Source: a virus. From it: 21,017 nucleotides of DNA. Positions within the stretch are counted from its first letter, which is position 1; each line of letters starts with the position of its first letter. The stretch spans positions 1 through 21,017 of the IMG/VR virus record IMGVR_UViG_3300044846_001622; one strand, given 5' to 3'. Position numbers and translations under genes: made by a program. The notes beneath the pieces are model-generated. The model ran no database searches, was not told the origin of the DNA, and saw only the letters and a program-made list of their open reading frames with translations. This document shows positions 8,285 to 14,867 of the stretch, piece by piece.

Positions 8285-9468
8285 GCGAATGCAAATATAC
8301 CTTTTTTATTATGTTTTTTACAATCTACTGCCAACGCTAAGGACATAACGCAATCGTCGTGTAGTCCACTTGGTGCAGCATACTTTACTCCCGTTCGGGT
8401 GTATTCGTACTCGATGTTCTCCAATTCGTACCCTATCGGGGATTCAGGGAATGCAATAGAATTTTGTTGTATTTCCATTACCAGCCCTTCAATTATTTGT
8501 TGTTTGCTTTGTGATGTAAATCTAAAACCTTTTATGTTAGGCAATAAGCGTTGTAAATTTTCAACTATTGGGTCACCGACACCAGTACTATCTACATACG
8601 CTGGGATTCTGCCAACGACATTTACTATTTTTCTTTGTGTTTGTTCCCAATCAGATTGAAATCTGTCGACATAACACACTCTATTTTCATTATTTAACCC
8701 AATTATAACCGTCCAATCCGTGTATTTTGCAAGGTCAATGCCAAACGCTACGGGTGTGCTATTGCTTATTGGTGCATAACATCGTCGAATATTGTCTATT
8801 CCGAATGGGTTTGACTTATCGTCACCAGGTTCTGCTAAATACAACTCTTTAAAAACAAACTCAGGTAAATCACGTTTGGCTTGTTCAATTTCTTCTAATT
8901 CTAAAATGCCCTCTTTTGCAGCATCATAGGCAGTAATCTTAAAAAACTTATAGTCAGGTTCACCAAGTCTTGCACGTTCACCCAATTTATAAAACCAATT
9001 CTTTTTACCTTTGACGTTACCAATTAGTTTGCACTTGCCTTTTGTAGCCGTCAATGTAGTACGCAAAGCAAACCAACTTTCTTCTCTCATTCTCGAAGCC
9101 TCATCCACTACTGCTGCGTAAACATCGTCACCATAAAGATTGTCAGGCTTTTCTGCGGACTTAAATTCAATCCTTGCACCATTGGGTAAAATCAATGTTA
9201 ACTTACTTTCGTTGCTAATAAAAAAGTCCTTAACATTAATTTGGGTTTTCATTCGTCTAAATGCTATTTCAGCTTGTTGGTACACGGGTGCTACCCACCA
9301 CACCGCTTGATTTTCTTTTAGTTTCAATGCTTGTTCAAACATCCAAATGATATGACTTGCCGTTTTACCACACTTTGTTGCTGCTGCCGTTACCGTGTAA
9401 CGTTCAGGTGCATCAAGTATGGCTTCTTGGTAAGTCGTAACAAATGGACGATTGTAGGTTATTTGCAT
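8281..9468 (-). CDS. terL: Terminase large subunit
   Basis: 395 residues, a normal length for a compact TerL. The ATPase half has Walker A (AATKCGKT, residues 29-36) and Walker B (VVDEA, about 120-124). The nuclease half has an RNase H-like fold with acidic residues in FGIDLA (Asp245), YVDST (Asp293) and LHDDCV (Asp371/372). It packages DNA by pumping it into the prohead and cutting it. It overlaps the glycosyltransferase gene by ten bases and the tail chaperone by ATGA. The portal gene, normally next, is not in this window. Near the 3' end, TATATTTG (8299-8292) could be a weak host-type promoter for the chaperone. Confidence 0.95.
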   Translation of the reverse strand: MQITYNRPFVTTYQEAILDAPERYTVTAAATKCGKTASHIIWMFEQALKLKENQAVWWVAPVYQQAEIAFRRMKTQINVKDFFISNESKLTLILPNGARIEFKSAEKPDNLYGDDVYAAVVDEASRMREESWFALRTTLTATKGKCKLIGNVKGKKNWFYKLGERARLGEPDYKFFKITAYDAAKEGILELEEIEQAKRDLPEFVFKELYLAEPGDDKSNPFGIDNIRRCYAPISNSTPVAFGIDLAKYTDWTVIIGLNNENRVCYVDRFQSDWEQTQRKIVNVVGRIPAYVDSTGVGDPIVENLQRLLPNIKGFRFTSQSKQQIIEGLVMEIQQNSIAFPESPIGYELENIEYEYTRTGVKYAAPSGLHDDCVMSLALAVDCKKHNKKGIFAFA

Positions 9469-10475
9469 AGTGACTTGAGTAATTCGTAGCGTGTTTGGTT
9501 TATAGATTTAAGATTGTGGTGGTGGTTACAATACTCAGCATTTAAATGTCCTATGTTTAGTTTAGCCATACGGCAAAGACAATCATACCACGATTGCTCG
9601 TTATTCTCAGCAAAAATAACTCCTTTATTCCCCTCGTGTAGCGTATATGGTTTGACATTGGATACAATTATAGGTAAATTATAAGCTGCTGCCTCTACTA
9701 TCTTTAATTCGCTTTTATATTGGTTAAAATTAGTATCTTGTAATGGGGCTATACAAAAGTCAAATAAAGAATATGAAGTCCCGTAATCGGTTGGCGTTGT
9801 ACCTCGAATAGTTTTGAACCAGTTAGGTCGGTTTTCTATTGATTCACCCGTGATAGTTTTTTCACACATTTGCCATTCGTGACTTTCTGTGTGGTAACCA
9901 GCCATATAAAAGATAGCGTCGTTTTCCTCACAAAATCTTTTTACGCTATTGCCTACACGCTTTAAATCTTCAAGGTGTGTGATACCACCCACCCATCCAA
10001 TTGTTAACTTCTCATTCTTTGCCTTCTCAAACGTCCATTGATTTTGGGTTAAGTCCAATGCATTGGGTAAAATAGTAATGTTAGAATTTATCTCTTTTAT
10101 CTTCTCAGCAAGTAGGGTTGTTGACGATGTAATGTGAGTTGCGTTTAAGATAGCGTCCTTAGTTGCATTCTTGATCATTTTTTTGTAAACTCTGTAAGCT
10201 GGGTTTGATTTAGGAACTACCCAATAATCATCGACATCGCAAATAGTAGGTATGTTTAATTCGCTTAACTTCTCAAATATGTTATATTGTGCAACCGAAA
10301 TCCATCTATTGAATATAACCACATCGTAAACGCTAAAATCAATGTTTATCCACTCAGGGGGTTTTTGTGATACATCTACTTGAATATCGTAGTCTTCTTG
10401 CATACGAGCATATGGGGTGAATAGTCGATGAAAGCTCACCCCACTTGCTGAATCCATTAATACTAATATTCTCAT
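9459..10475 (-). CDS. GT-B fold glycosyltransferase (family 4-like)
   Basis: 338 residues with two Rossmann-like halves. The N-terminus (MRILVLMD, SGVSFHRLFTPY) is the acceptor half. The C-terminal half has IGWVGG (159-164), then IAPLQDT and SELKIVEAAAYNLPIIVS (about 255-272), the nucleotide-sugar binding region of GT4-type enzymes. There is no signal peptide or membrane anchor, so it would act in the cytoplasm. It overlaps both the DUF551-like gene and the terminase gene. Possible roles are glycosylating phage DNA or virion proteins, or changing host surface sugars to block re-infection; the sequence does not choose between them. A methyltransferase gene lies 1 kb upstream in the same operon. 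Confidence 0.85.
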   Translation of the reverse strand: MRILVLMDSASGVSFHRLFTPYARMQEDYDIQVDVSQKPPEWINIDFSVYDVVIFNRWISVAQYNIFEKLSELNIPTICDVDDYWVVPKSNPAYRVYKKMIKNATKDAILNATHITSSTTLLAEKIKEINSNITILPNALDLTQNQWTFEKAKNEKLTIGWVGGITHLEDLKRVGNSVKRFCEENDAIFYMAGYHTESHEWQMCEKTITGESIENRPNWFKTIRGTTPTDYGTSYSLFDFCIAPLQDTNFNQYKSELKIVEAAAYNLPIIVSNVKPYTLHEGNKGVIFAENNEQSWYDCLCRMAKLNIGHLNAEYCNHHHNLKSINQTRYELLKSLCK

Positions 10476-10657
10476 TCGTGTGGTAAATTGGGAATATGCA
10501 TCCAGTATAACGGTTCACTAACAACTATCTCAGAAGTGGTGTCGTACCAATACTCGCCGTCAAATTTTATCAATTGATTGCCAAAAGAATAGTTTCCCAT
10601 TACTTCACGGTCATCGCTTGGTTTTTGTTCTTCGGTTAATCTCCAACTGGCTTTCAT
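10472..10657 (-). CDS. DUF551-like small protein
   Basis: 61 residues. The pattern of an early Trp (ASWRLTEEQKP), a central W in GEYWYDT, and a C-terminal EPLYWMHIPNLPHE matches the layout of DUF551, where the end reads roughly THWMPLPEPP. The function of this phage family is unknown. It overlaps both neighbours by four bases (ATGA), so it is surely part of the operon. The family assignment is from the residue pattern only. Confidence 0.6.
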   Translation of the reverse strand: MKASWRLTEEQKPSDDREVMGNYSFGNQLIKFDGEYWYDTTSEIVVSEPLYWMHIPNLPHE

Positions 10658-10875
10658 AGTTTTAGCCCTTCTTCGTTTAGTATTTCGTAAAGTTTTTCAC
10701 GGCATTCTTCAAATGCTTTGTGCGTATCGTCTGACATTGTATCAGGTGCATATTTGGTTTGACTTCTTAACCACTCGTTTAATTCCCACATTGCAGACAT
10801 CCATTTTGCACCATCAACTGCACAATCAAAATCGTGTTGGTTATCAGGCAAATTAAATTCAAGTGTCGCTTTCAT
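10654..10875 (-). CDS. Conserved-looking small phage protein, unknown function
   Basis: 73 residues, acidic, mainly helical. It holds DCAVDGAKWMSAMWELNEWLRSQ, resembling small proteins common in phage accessory operons whose role is unknown. The ATG at 10875 shares a base with the previous stop (TAATG), and it overlaps the DUF551-like gene by four bases. No metal-binding, membrane or catalytic motif can be seen. Confidence 0.65.
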   Translation of the reverse strand: MKATLEFNLPDNQHDFDCAVDGAKWMSAMWELNEWLRSQTKYAPDTMSDDTHKAFEECREKLYEILNEEGLKL

Positions 10876-11099
10876 TAAAATGGCAAATCATTTTTAGGTT
10901 TAGGTACTGCGACGTAATGAGTAGCTTTGCTTTTTTCGTTTGGCGTTTTAAGTTTGCCAACTCTTAACTTTACATCACCATATTTGTTGACTTCAAGTTT
11001 GCCACTTGCAATTGCTTGATTTAGTTTTTCGATGTTAATTGATACGTTGTTTCCGTACTGGTCCTCCCAACCATTTCCGAGATAAATTGTTTCTGTCAT
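10875..11099 (-). CDS. Small protein with SSB-like C-terminal tip
   Basis: 74 residues, predicted beta-rich (TIYLGNGWEDQYG, GKLEVNKYGDVKLRVGKLK, THYVAVPKP). It ends in NDLPF, close to the D-D-D-(I/L)-P-F tip by which bacterial single-strand binding proteins recruit replication and repair enzymes. The size and strand pattern would allow a small OB-like or ssDNA-binding fold, but no aromatic DNA-binding pattern is certain. It overlaps the probable small terminase by ATGA and the next gene by one base. The function is a guess; that the gene is real is well supported by the overlaps. Confidence 0.6.
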   Translation of the reverse strand: MTETIYLGNGWEDQYGNNVSINIEKLNQAIASGKLEVNKYGDVKLRVGKLKTPNEKSKATHYVAVPKPKNDLPF

Positions 11100-11476
11100 T
11101 GTTTTAAGTTTAATGTTATTGTTATTGGTTCGTCTGTTTTTATGTTATTGTCAAGCGTCTCTTTTGGTTTGCCGTGTACACGTGTAACTAAAGTCTCAAG
11201 ATTAAATAAAGAATTTTTGTCGTGGGCTTTGACCAATGAACCAGCAATAATCTGTTCAATAATTGTATATTGACCAGTTTTATCTTTGTCTATTAGTTCA
11301 AGTTCTTGCCTATTCATTGCACACATATTCATATACGTTTGATTAATATCGTCTTTACTATACCCAAGTTCTTTAAGTTTAGTTACAATCTTTTTTGGTC
11401 GTCCTTGTGTATTAATATTCTGTGGGTTTTTATCAAATCCACTTGCTTTTTTTAGGTTGTCTAATTTATCTGCCAT
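11096..11476 (-). CDS. Probable terminase small subunit (DUF5681-like N-terminus)
   Basis: 126 residues. The N-terminus (FDKNPQNINTQGRPKK, residues 14-29) is the basic, Gly-Arg-Pro segment seen in DUF5681 and many Bacteroidota small terminase proteins. The middle (GYSKDDINQTYMNMC) is helical and could bind DNA, and the segment LETLVTRVHGKPKET is also common in such proteins. The small terminase recognises the packaging site and brings in TerL, whose gene is about 1.6 kb downstream in the same operon. A glycosyltransferase and three small genes lie between the two, which is unusual. The call rests on motif and operon position. Confidence 0.55.
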   Translation of the reverse strand: MADKLDNLKKASGFDKNPQNINTQGRPKKIVTKLKELGYSKDDINQTYMNMCAMNRQELELIDKDKTGQYTIIEQIIAGSLVKAHDKNSLFNLETLVTRVHGKPKETLDNNIKTDEPITITLNLKQ

Positions 11477-11482
11477 CAGTTG

Positions 11483-12055
11483 TTATTCAATTGTTTTTTT
11501 AAATAATAAACTCCACGATGTGGGTAAATTCATTTTTGTATGTACTTGGTAGTTGTGTTGTTGGAATAAATCAATCCATTCGTGTTCTTGTTTCAAGTTT
11601 ATATGACCCCATTCTTTATCAAAATCGGTGGTGTTTGGTGTGCTACTGAAATGAAAGTACTTGCATTCTACGTTTGTCAATAACTCATTCAGCTTATCAT
11701 CGGTAATGTGTTCCATTACTTCAATACACGCTACTAAATCGTGTTTAATTTTGTTTTGGGTTATATCGGTTTGGTGATAATAGTGTGCAACGTTGTGGCT
11801 CATAGCATAGTTAAAATGGTGTTTGTTCAAGTCGTAGTAATACACTTGTTTATTTAGGTTTTTCATTGCTAATGAATACGCACCCACGCCCCCACCAATA
11901 TCAGCAAAACTTTCAAATTCTACAAGTTTTGATATTTCCCTTGCCGTGCTATTGTATAGGTTTACAAATGACTGGTTGTCCAATGAGATGTTATTTTGTA
12001 ATTCCCATTGAAAGCATTTTTCATCACTCCATAAACCACCAAAACTATTTTCCAT
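11483..12055 (-). CDS. SAM-dependent methyltransferase (class I)
   Basis: 190 residues. Motif I (FADIGGGVGAYS, residues 50-61) binds S-adenosylmethionine, followed by an acidic residue after strand 2 (YYYD, Asp75) and a post-motif strand (CIEVMEHI, 110-117). The end (WGHINLKQEHEWIDLFQQHNY) resembles Methyltransf_23-type enzymes that act on small molecules or sugars. There is no DPPY or PC motif, so it is unlikely to be a typical DNA methylase. It overlaps the HNH gene by 11 bases. A link with the downstream glycosyltransferase in making a modified sugar is possible but inferred. Confidence 0.8.
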   Translation of the reverse strand: MENSFGGLWSDEKCFQWELQNNISLDNQSFVNLYNSTAREISKLVEFESFADIGGGVGAYSLAMKNLNKQVYYYDLNKHHFNYAMSHNVAHYYHQTDITQNKIKHDLVACIEVMEHITDDKLNELLTNVECKYFHFSSTPNTTDFDKEWGHINLKQEHEWIDLFQQHNYQVHTKMNLPTSWSLLFKKTIE

Positions 12056-12305
12056 TTTGTATCATAAAATTATTGTGTACTTGAATTAACATTTCTTTGT
12101 GTTGTTTCTTATCACCGAATTGGACGTGGTGACCTCTACAAAGTGCCATCAAGTTTTCAATGGTATCTTTTGTATTAGTGCCACCCATTCCCCTTGCTTC
12201 GATGTGGTGCAAATCTACTGCCTGACATCCACAAATTTCACAAGGCAACCAGTCACTTAAATGGTAACCAAAATACTTCATATAAATTTGTGTGTGTTTC
12301 TTCAC
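12045..12305 (-). CDS. HNH endonuclease
   Basis: 86 residues. The core reads CEICG, 4 residues, DLHHIEARGMGG, then D-IENLMALCRGHH, giving the two metal-binding pairs (CxxC and CxxHH) and the catalytic His of the DLHHI segment. Such small HNH proteins often lie near terminase genes and can be needed for packaging or cutting concatemers; others are homing enzymes. The start is GTG at 12305, which overlaps the preceding TGA (GTGA), so it is translationally coupled. It overlaps the methyltransferase by 11 bases. The nuclease fold is clear; the biological role is inferred. Confidence 0.85.
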   Translation of the reverse strand: MKKHTQIYMKYFGYHLSDWLPCEICGCQAVDLHHIEARGMGGTNTKDTIENLMALCRGHHVQFGDKKQHKEMLIQVHNNFMIQNGK

Positions 12306-12607
12306 TTTCTTTTGCGTTTTGGCTTTTGCTCATCGTCTGCAAGTTGGGCTAAAATTAAAGCGTTGTTTTCTATTTCACTAATTGTTGGTATCTGAGTTTC
12401 CTTTTCAAATCTTGCTCTTATCACAAGTGATGTAAATGAATCTACAAAGCAACTACCACACATAGGTATTGGATTTCCCATTACTTCTTGATGAATTGCA
12501 CGTACTTTGTTTTCGTCGGCTGGTGGCATTCTCATAACCATTGTTTTTCTAAATGCAGTTAAGTACTGCTCAACTTCTAAAATAAAATCTATATGTTCGT
12601 TTTTCAT
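12302..12607 (-). CDS. Hypothetical protein with a CxxC pair
   Basis: 101 residues: a helical N-terminus (FILEVEQYLTAFRKTMVMRM), a central MCGSCFVDSF with a CxxC pair, and a basic tail (KPKRKRK). I do not recognise the family. The tail and the cysteine pair would suit nucleic-acid or metal binding, but nothing proves it. The ATG overlaps the preceding stop (ATGA), and the end overlaps the HNH start by four bases. Confidence 0.65.
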   Translation of the reverse strand: MKNEHIDFILEVEQYLTAFRKTMVMRMPPADENKVRAIHQEVMGNPIPMCGSCFVDSFTSLVIRARFEKETQIPTISEIENNALILAQLADDEQKPKRKRK

Positions 12608-12828
12608 AATTTATATAATTTGTAAGCTAAAATGTAACATAGTGATGCTGGTATAATACAAGCTAAATTCCAAGTGTTAAAGAAGTAACCAATTGCAATG
12701 TGAAATGCTATGCAACTTTCACACGTCAAAGGTTTGATTCTTAATTTACTTGGTAGTTGTGGTGTCATAACTGTAGCAATGATTATTGCGAGACTCGATA
12801 TCCCAATTATTTCTATAAGTGAATACAT
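12604..12828 (-). CDS. Small membrane protein (two or three segments)
   Basis: 74 residues. Hydrophobic segments are at about 4-21 (LIEIIGISSLAIIIATVM), 40-51 and 53-70 (LACIIPASLCYILAYKL). A CESC pair (residues 35-38) precedes the second segment, a layout reminiscent of DUF1360-type membrane proteins, although that match is weak. A holin or an envelope-modifying role is possible; it lies in the middle gene region, not beside a lysin. Its first 83 bases overlap the previous small gene in another frame. It ends in an ATGA overlap with the next gene. Confidence 0.6.
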   Translation of the reverse strand: MYSLIEIIGISSLAIIIATVMTPQLPSKLRIKPLTCESCIAFHIAIGYFFNTWNLACIIPASLCYILAYKLYKL

Positions 12829-12958
12829 TTGTTAGTTGTTGTTGTAAAGTGTTTATTTTGTTATTTAGGTACGTTATTTCGTCCTTCTCTTTTAATTCTC
12901 TCGCTTTGTAGCCTATTGTCATCAGTAGGCATACAATAATGATTTTTAATAAATTCAT
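12746..12958 (-). CDS. Small membrane-anchored coiled-coil protein
   Basis: 70 residues. Residues 3-16 (LLKIIIVCLLMTIG) form an N-terminal membrane anchor, followed by a charged helical segment (ARELKEKDEITYLNNKINTLQQQL) with heptad spacing. This resembles small membrane-bound phage proteins and, in outline, inner-membrane spanins, although there is no lysin nearby. The start (ATG 12958) lies inside the preceding gene (98-base overlap), and the C-terminal 27 residues overlap the next gene in another frame. The N-terminal half looks like real protein; the low-complexity end (DTTTTK) is less convincing. Confidence 0.5.
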   Translation of the reverse strand: MNLLKIIIVCLLMTIGYKARELKEKDEITYLNNKINTLQQQLTNVFTYRNNWDIESRNNHCYSYDTTTTK

Positions 12959-13043
12959 AGTCTTTCGTTATTTCGTGTTTTATTGTTTTGTCTATATCGT
13001 GGTATTTCATTATCCGAATATAAAATGCTTGAAGTTTATTCAT
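12861..13043 (-). CDS. Small hypothetical protein after the sigma-like gene
   Basis: 60 residues, basic, helical at the N-terminus (LQAFYIRIMKYHDIDKTIK). I do not recognise it. The ATG at 13043 overlaps the end of the sigma-like gene by eight bases, which supports translation. The last third overlaps the next small membrane gene in another frame, so its true end use is uncertain. Confidence 0.5.
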   Translation of the reverse strand: MNKLQAFYIRIMKYHDIDKTIKHEITKDYEFIKNHYCMPTDDNRLQSERIKREGRNNVPK

Positions 13044-13536
13044 ATTCGTTTATTATTTGTCTTTTAATGTCTTTTATTACTCTTAGTACTTCACGCAATG
13101 TTATTTTAGTTTTACGATGGATTGACCTGGCACTTTCACCATTCGACCACATTGTGAAGATTTCCCGCTCATACCATTTGTTTTTGCTTACTACATTTTC
13201 AATCAGTTTGTATTTGTTTTCCTTTTCAATTGCATCGTCAATAGTGTTTAAATATTCGATTTGTACATTTTCAATATCAAATAGTCCTATCGGCTTCATA
13301 ACGTCGTAGAACTTTTGACGTGGTGTTGAACTTTGCGACCACATTATTTTGATGCAAAACAATTTAATATAACCATCGTTGTAAACCTTAATTAATTTGT
13401 CTTCAGGCATTTCACATAAAATAAGTAAAAGATGTTGTGCTAAGTCGTCGTGGAATAGTGGCGAGATAGTTTTACTCGCCTTATAAAGCCATTCTGATTT
13501 TGCTACTTCTATCAGTATATTATTTTTGATGTGCAA
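13036..13536 (-). CDS. Compact sigma-70-like factor
   Basis: About 166 residues. The first half resembles sigma region 2 (FHDDLAQHLLLILCEMPEDKL, then YIKLFCIKIM), the part that binds RNA polymerase core and melts the -10 box. The last 45 residues resemble region 4 (WYEREIFTMWSNGESARSIHRKTKITLREVLRVI), a helix-turn-helix that reads the -35 box. Regions 1 and 3 are missing, as in ECF-type and phage sigma factors. No ATG lies near the 5' end: stop codons are just upstream, so TTG at 13536 is the best start. It ends the replication operon and could direct RNA polymerase to the three late motifs. The sigma identity is from the residue pattern, not a search. Confidence 0.65.
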   Translation of the reverse strand: MHIKNNILIEVAKSEWLYKASKTISPLFHDDLAQHLLLILCEMPEDKLIKVYNDGYIKLFCIKIMWSQSSTPRQKFYDVMKPIGLFDIENVQIEYLNTIDDAIEKENKYKLIENVVSKNKWYEREIFTMWSNGESARSIHRKTKITLREVLRVIKDIKRQIINEYE

Positions 13537-13571
13537 ATATTACTATATTTTTTTCAATTATACAAATTTAT

Positions 13572-14318
13572 TTAATCAATATTGCAAAAACATTCAAAAC
13601 TTGGGTCATTATCCCACAAGCCAAGTTGACTTTGTGATTTGTCTTTAATTTGTTGGTAACTAATTTCTTTTTTAAATTGATGTTTACTTTCATTTTCAAT
13701 ATCAATCCACCATTGGAATAATTCGGGTTTTTCTTTTGCAATAATAGAAAGTTTGCCTTTGCCTTTTAAAAAACAACAATCACAATTACCATAGGGTTCG
13801 TTTACTTTTAAATCAAATGGTTGTTCTTTCCAAAAGTTCAATACATCTTGTTTGTTTACTTTCCATTTTACCAATGGTAGCTCTACATCGTAATCACTAT
13901 CTTTTGTTTTTTGCCATCTTCTTGGTTCGTCATAACGTATGCCATTAAAACTTGTGTAATCAGTTATCCCAATACTTTTTAAATATCGTTTTAAAGTCAT
14001 TATTTTTAGTTCTTGTGTGCAGTATCTAAATTGCATATTAGGAATAGACGATGGTCTTTGTTCTAAAAGTTCTTTGTATGGTCTACCATTGCGTGATGCA
14101 GTTTCATAGGTCACAACTTCAAATGATGCTGGTTTTCTATATTCCAACCAAACAATATTTAAATTCCATTGCTTATCGCATTCATTTATAAAATCTAATG
14201 TTCCTTGCATTTCTTTGCCAGTATTTTGAAATGTTATTAAATACTCGCCACCCTCATCAATTAATCGCTTTGTCATATATGCACTTGTACGACCACCACT
14301 AAAATTTATTACGTTCAT
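13572..14318 (-). CDS. PAPS reductase-like PP-loop protein
   Basis: 248 residues of the phosphoadenosine-phosphosulfate reductase / adenine nucleotide alpha hydrolase superfamily. The PP-loop is SGGRTSAY (7-14), which binds the ATP-type phosphates. Cysteines lie in RYCTQELK (Cys100), GNCDCCF (179, 181, 182) and FECFC (243, 245); some could bind an iron-sulfur cluster. GIRYDEPRR (126-134) is typical of the phage branch. Proposed roles for relatives include sulfur chemistry on nucleic acids or assimilation of sulfur; the substrate here is unknown. Its ATG overlaps a 38-residue gene by ATGA. Confidence 0.8.
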   Translation of the reverse strand: MNVINFSGGRTSAYMTKRLIDEGGEYLITFQNTGKEMQGTLDFINECDKQWNLNIVWLEYRKPASFEVVTYETASRNGRPYKELLEQRPSSIPNMQFRYCTQELKIMTLKRYLKSIGITDYTSFNGIRYDEPRRWQKTKDSDYDVELPLVKWKVNKQDVLNFWKEQPFDLKVNEPYGNCDCCFLKGKGKLSIIAKEKPELFQWWIDIENESKHQFKKEISYQQIKDKSQSQLGLWDNDPSFECFCNID

Positions 14319-14431
14319 ATCTTTTTCAATTCTACAAATTTATATCCATTTTTCTCTGCTTTTTTTTTATAGTAAGCAACTTCTTCTTCAGAATTTAGGC
14401 AATAAACCTCCTGATATTTATCCTTTTGCAT
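14315..14431 (-). CDS. 38-residue small protein
   Basis: ATG at 14431 to TGA at 14317-14315; the protein is 38 residues, charged and helical (starts MQKDKYQEVY, ends FVELKKI). It fills what would otherwise be a 99-base gap. It overlaps the end of the DnaA-like gene by 14 bases and the start of the PAPS-reductase-like gene by ATGA, exactly like its neighbours, which is the main support. It contains a run of nine A (three Lys codons), a place where polymerase or ribosome slippage is possible. Function unknown. Confidence 0.6.
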   Translation of the reverse strand: MQKDKYQEVYCLNSEEEVAYYKKKAEKNGYKFVELKKI

Positions 14432-14867
14432 TACCAATTGATAAAAGGTTTTTTGCATCCTCATATATTGCCGTTTCGTTTTTGTATTTCATTTGTAAAT
14501 AATCTGTGTAAGCATTCACGCTATGTATAACGGTGCTATGATCACGAATTAAAAAATTACCTACGTTCTTTAAAGTATAGTTAAAATATTTGACTGTGAT
14601 ATAACAAAATAATTGACGTGCTATAACTATTTCACGCTTTCTGTTCTTGGAAATTATGTCGTGTGGCATTATACCACTGGCATCACAAACTTTTTGCAAA
14701 ATTTCTGTTAGTTCTTTGTTCTTGTTCATCTTGTGAATTGGGTTTATAATCATTTCTTTTAAGCGTTGTATTTCTTTTTGGTAGTTGCGTTCAGTTACTT
14801 CTACTTTGTTTTCTAAATATCGTACCTGACGTCTTTCTTTAAGATATAAAACATAATAATCTATCAT
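14418..14867 (-). CDS. DnaA domain IV-like DNA-binding protein without ATPase
   Basis: 149 residues. Residues 1-45 form a coiled coil (RRQVRYLENKVEVTE). Residues about 53-120 match the DNA-binding domain IV of the initiator DnaA: ISKNRKREIVIARQ (72-85) is the basic loop and helix, and IRDHSTVIHSV (107-117) is the DnaA signature, normally RDHTTV, which contacts the origin box. The AAA+ ATPase of DnaA is absent. It overlaps the DnaB-like helicase gene by ATGA. A likely role is recognising an origin or competing with host DnaA; the fold is well supported, the role inferred. Confidence 0.8.
   Translation of the reverse strand: MIDYYVLYLKERRQVRYLENKVEVTERNYQKEIQRLKEMIINPIHKMNKNKELTEILQKVCDASGIMPHDIISKNRKREIVIARQLFCYITVKYFNYTLKNVGNFLIRDHSTVIHSVNAYTDYLQMKYKNETAIYEDAKNLLSIGNAKG

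Noticed and set aside
8292-8299. TATATTTG at the end of terL as a promoter for the tail chaperone
   Set aside because: The box also codes for the last terminase residues, and the -33 partner is weak (ATTG at spacing 21). It is kept only as a remark in the terminase entry.
8240-8659. Plus-strand 139-codon frame opposite terL
   Set aside because: Antisense shadow of the terminase coding sequence; no protein features.
13534-13560. Promoter-like TTTG...TAATATTTG just before the sigma-like gene
   Set aside because: The -7 match is off by one base and overlaps the TTG start, so a transcript from it would lack the start codon; the gene is more likely read through from upstream.
13575-13590. Third copy of the ATTGCAAA operator half-site
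   Set aside because: It lies in the coding end of the PAPS-reductase-like gene and its other half does not match; probably chance.
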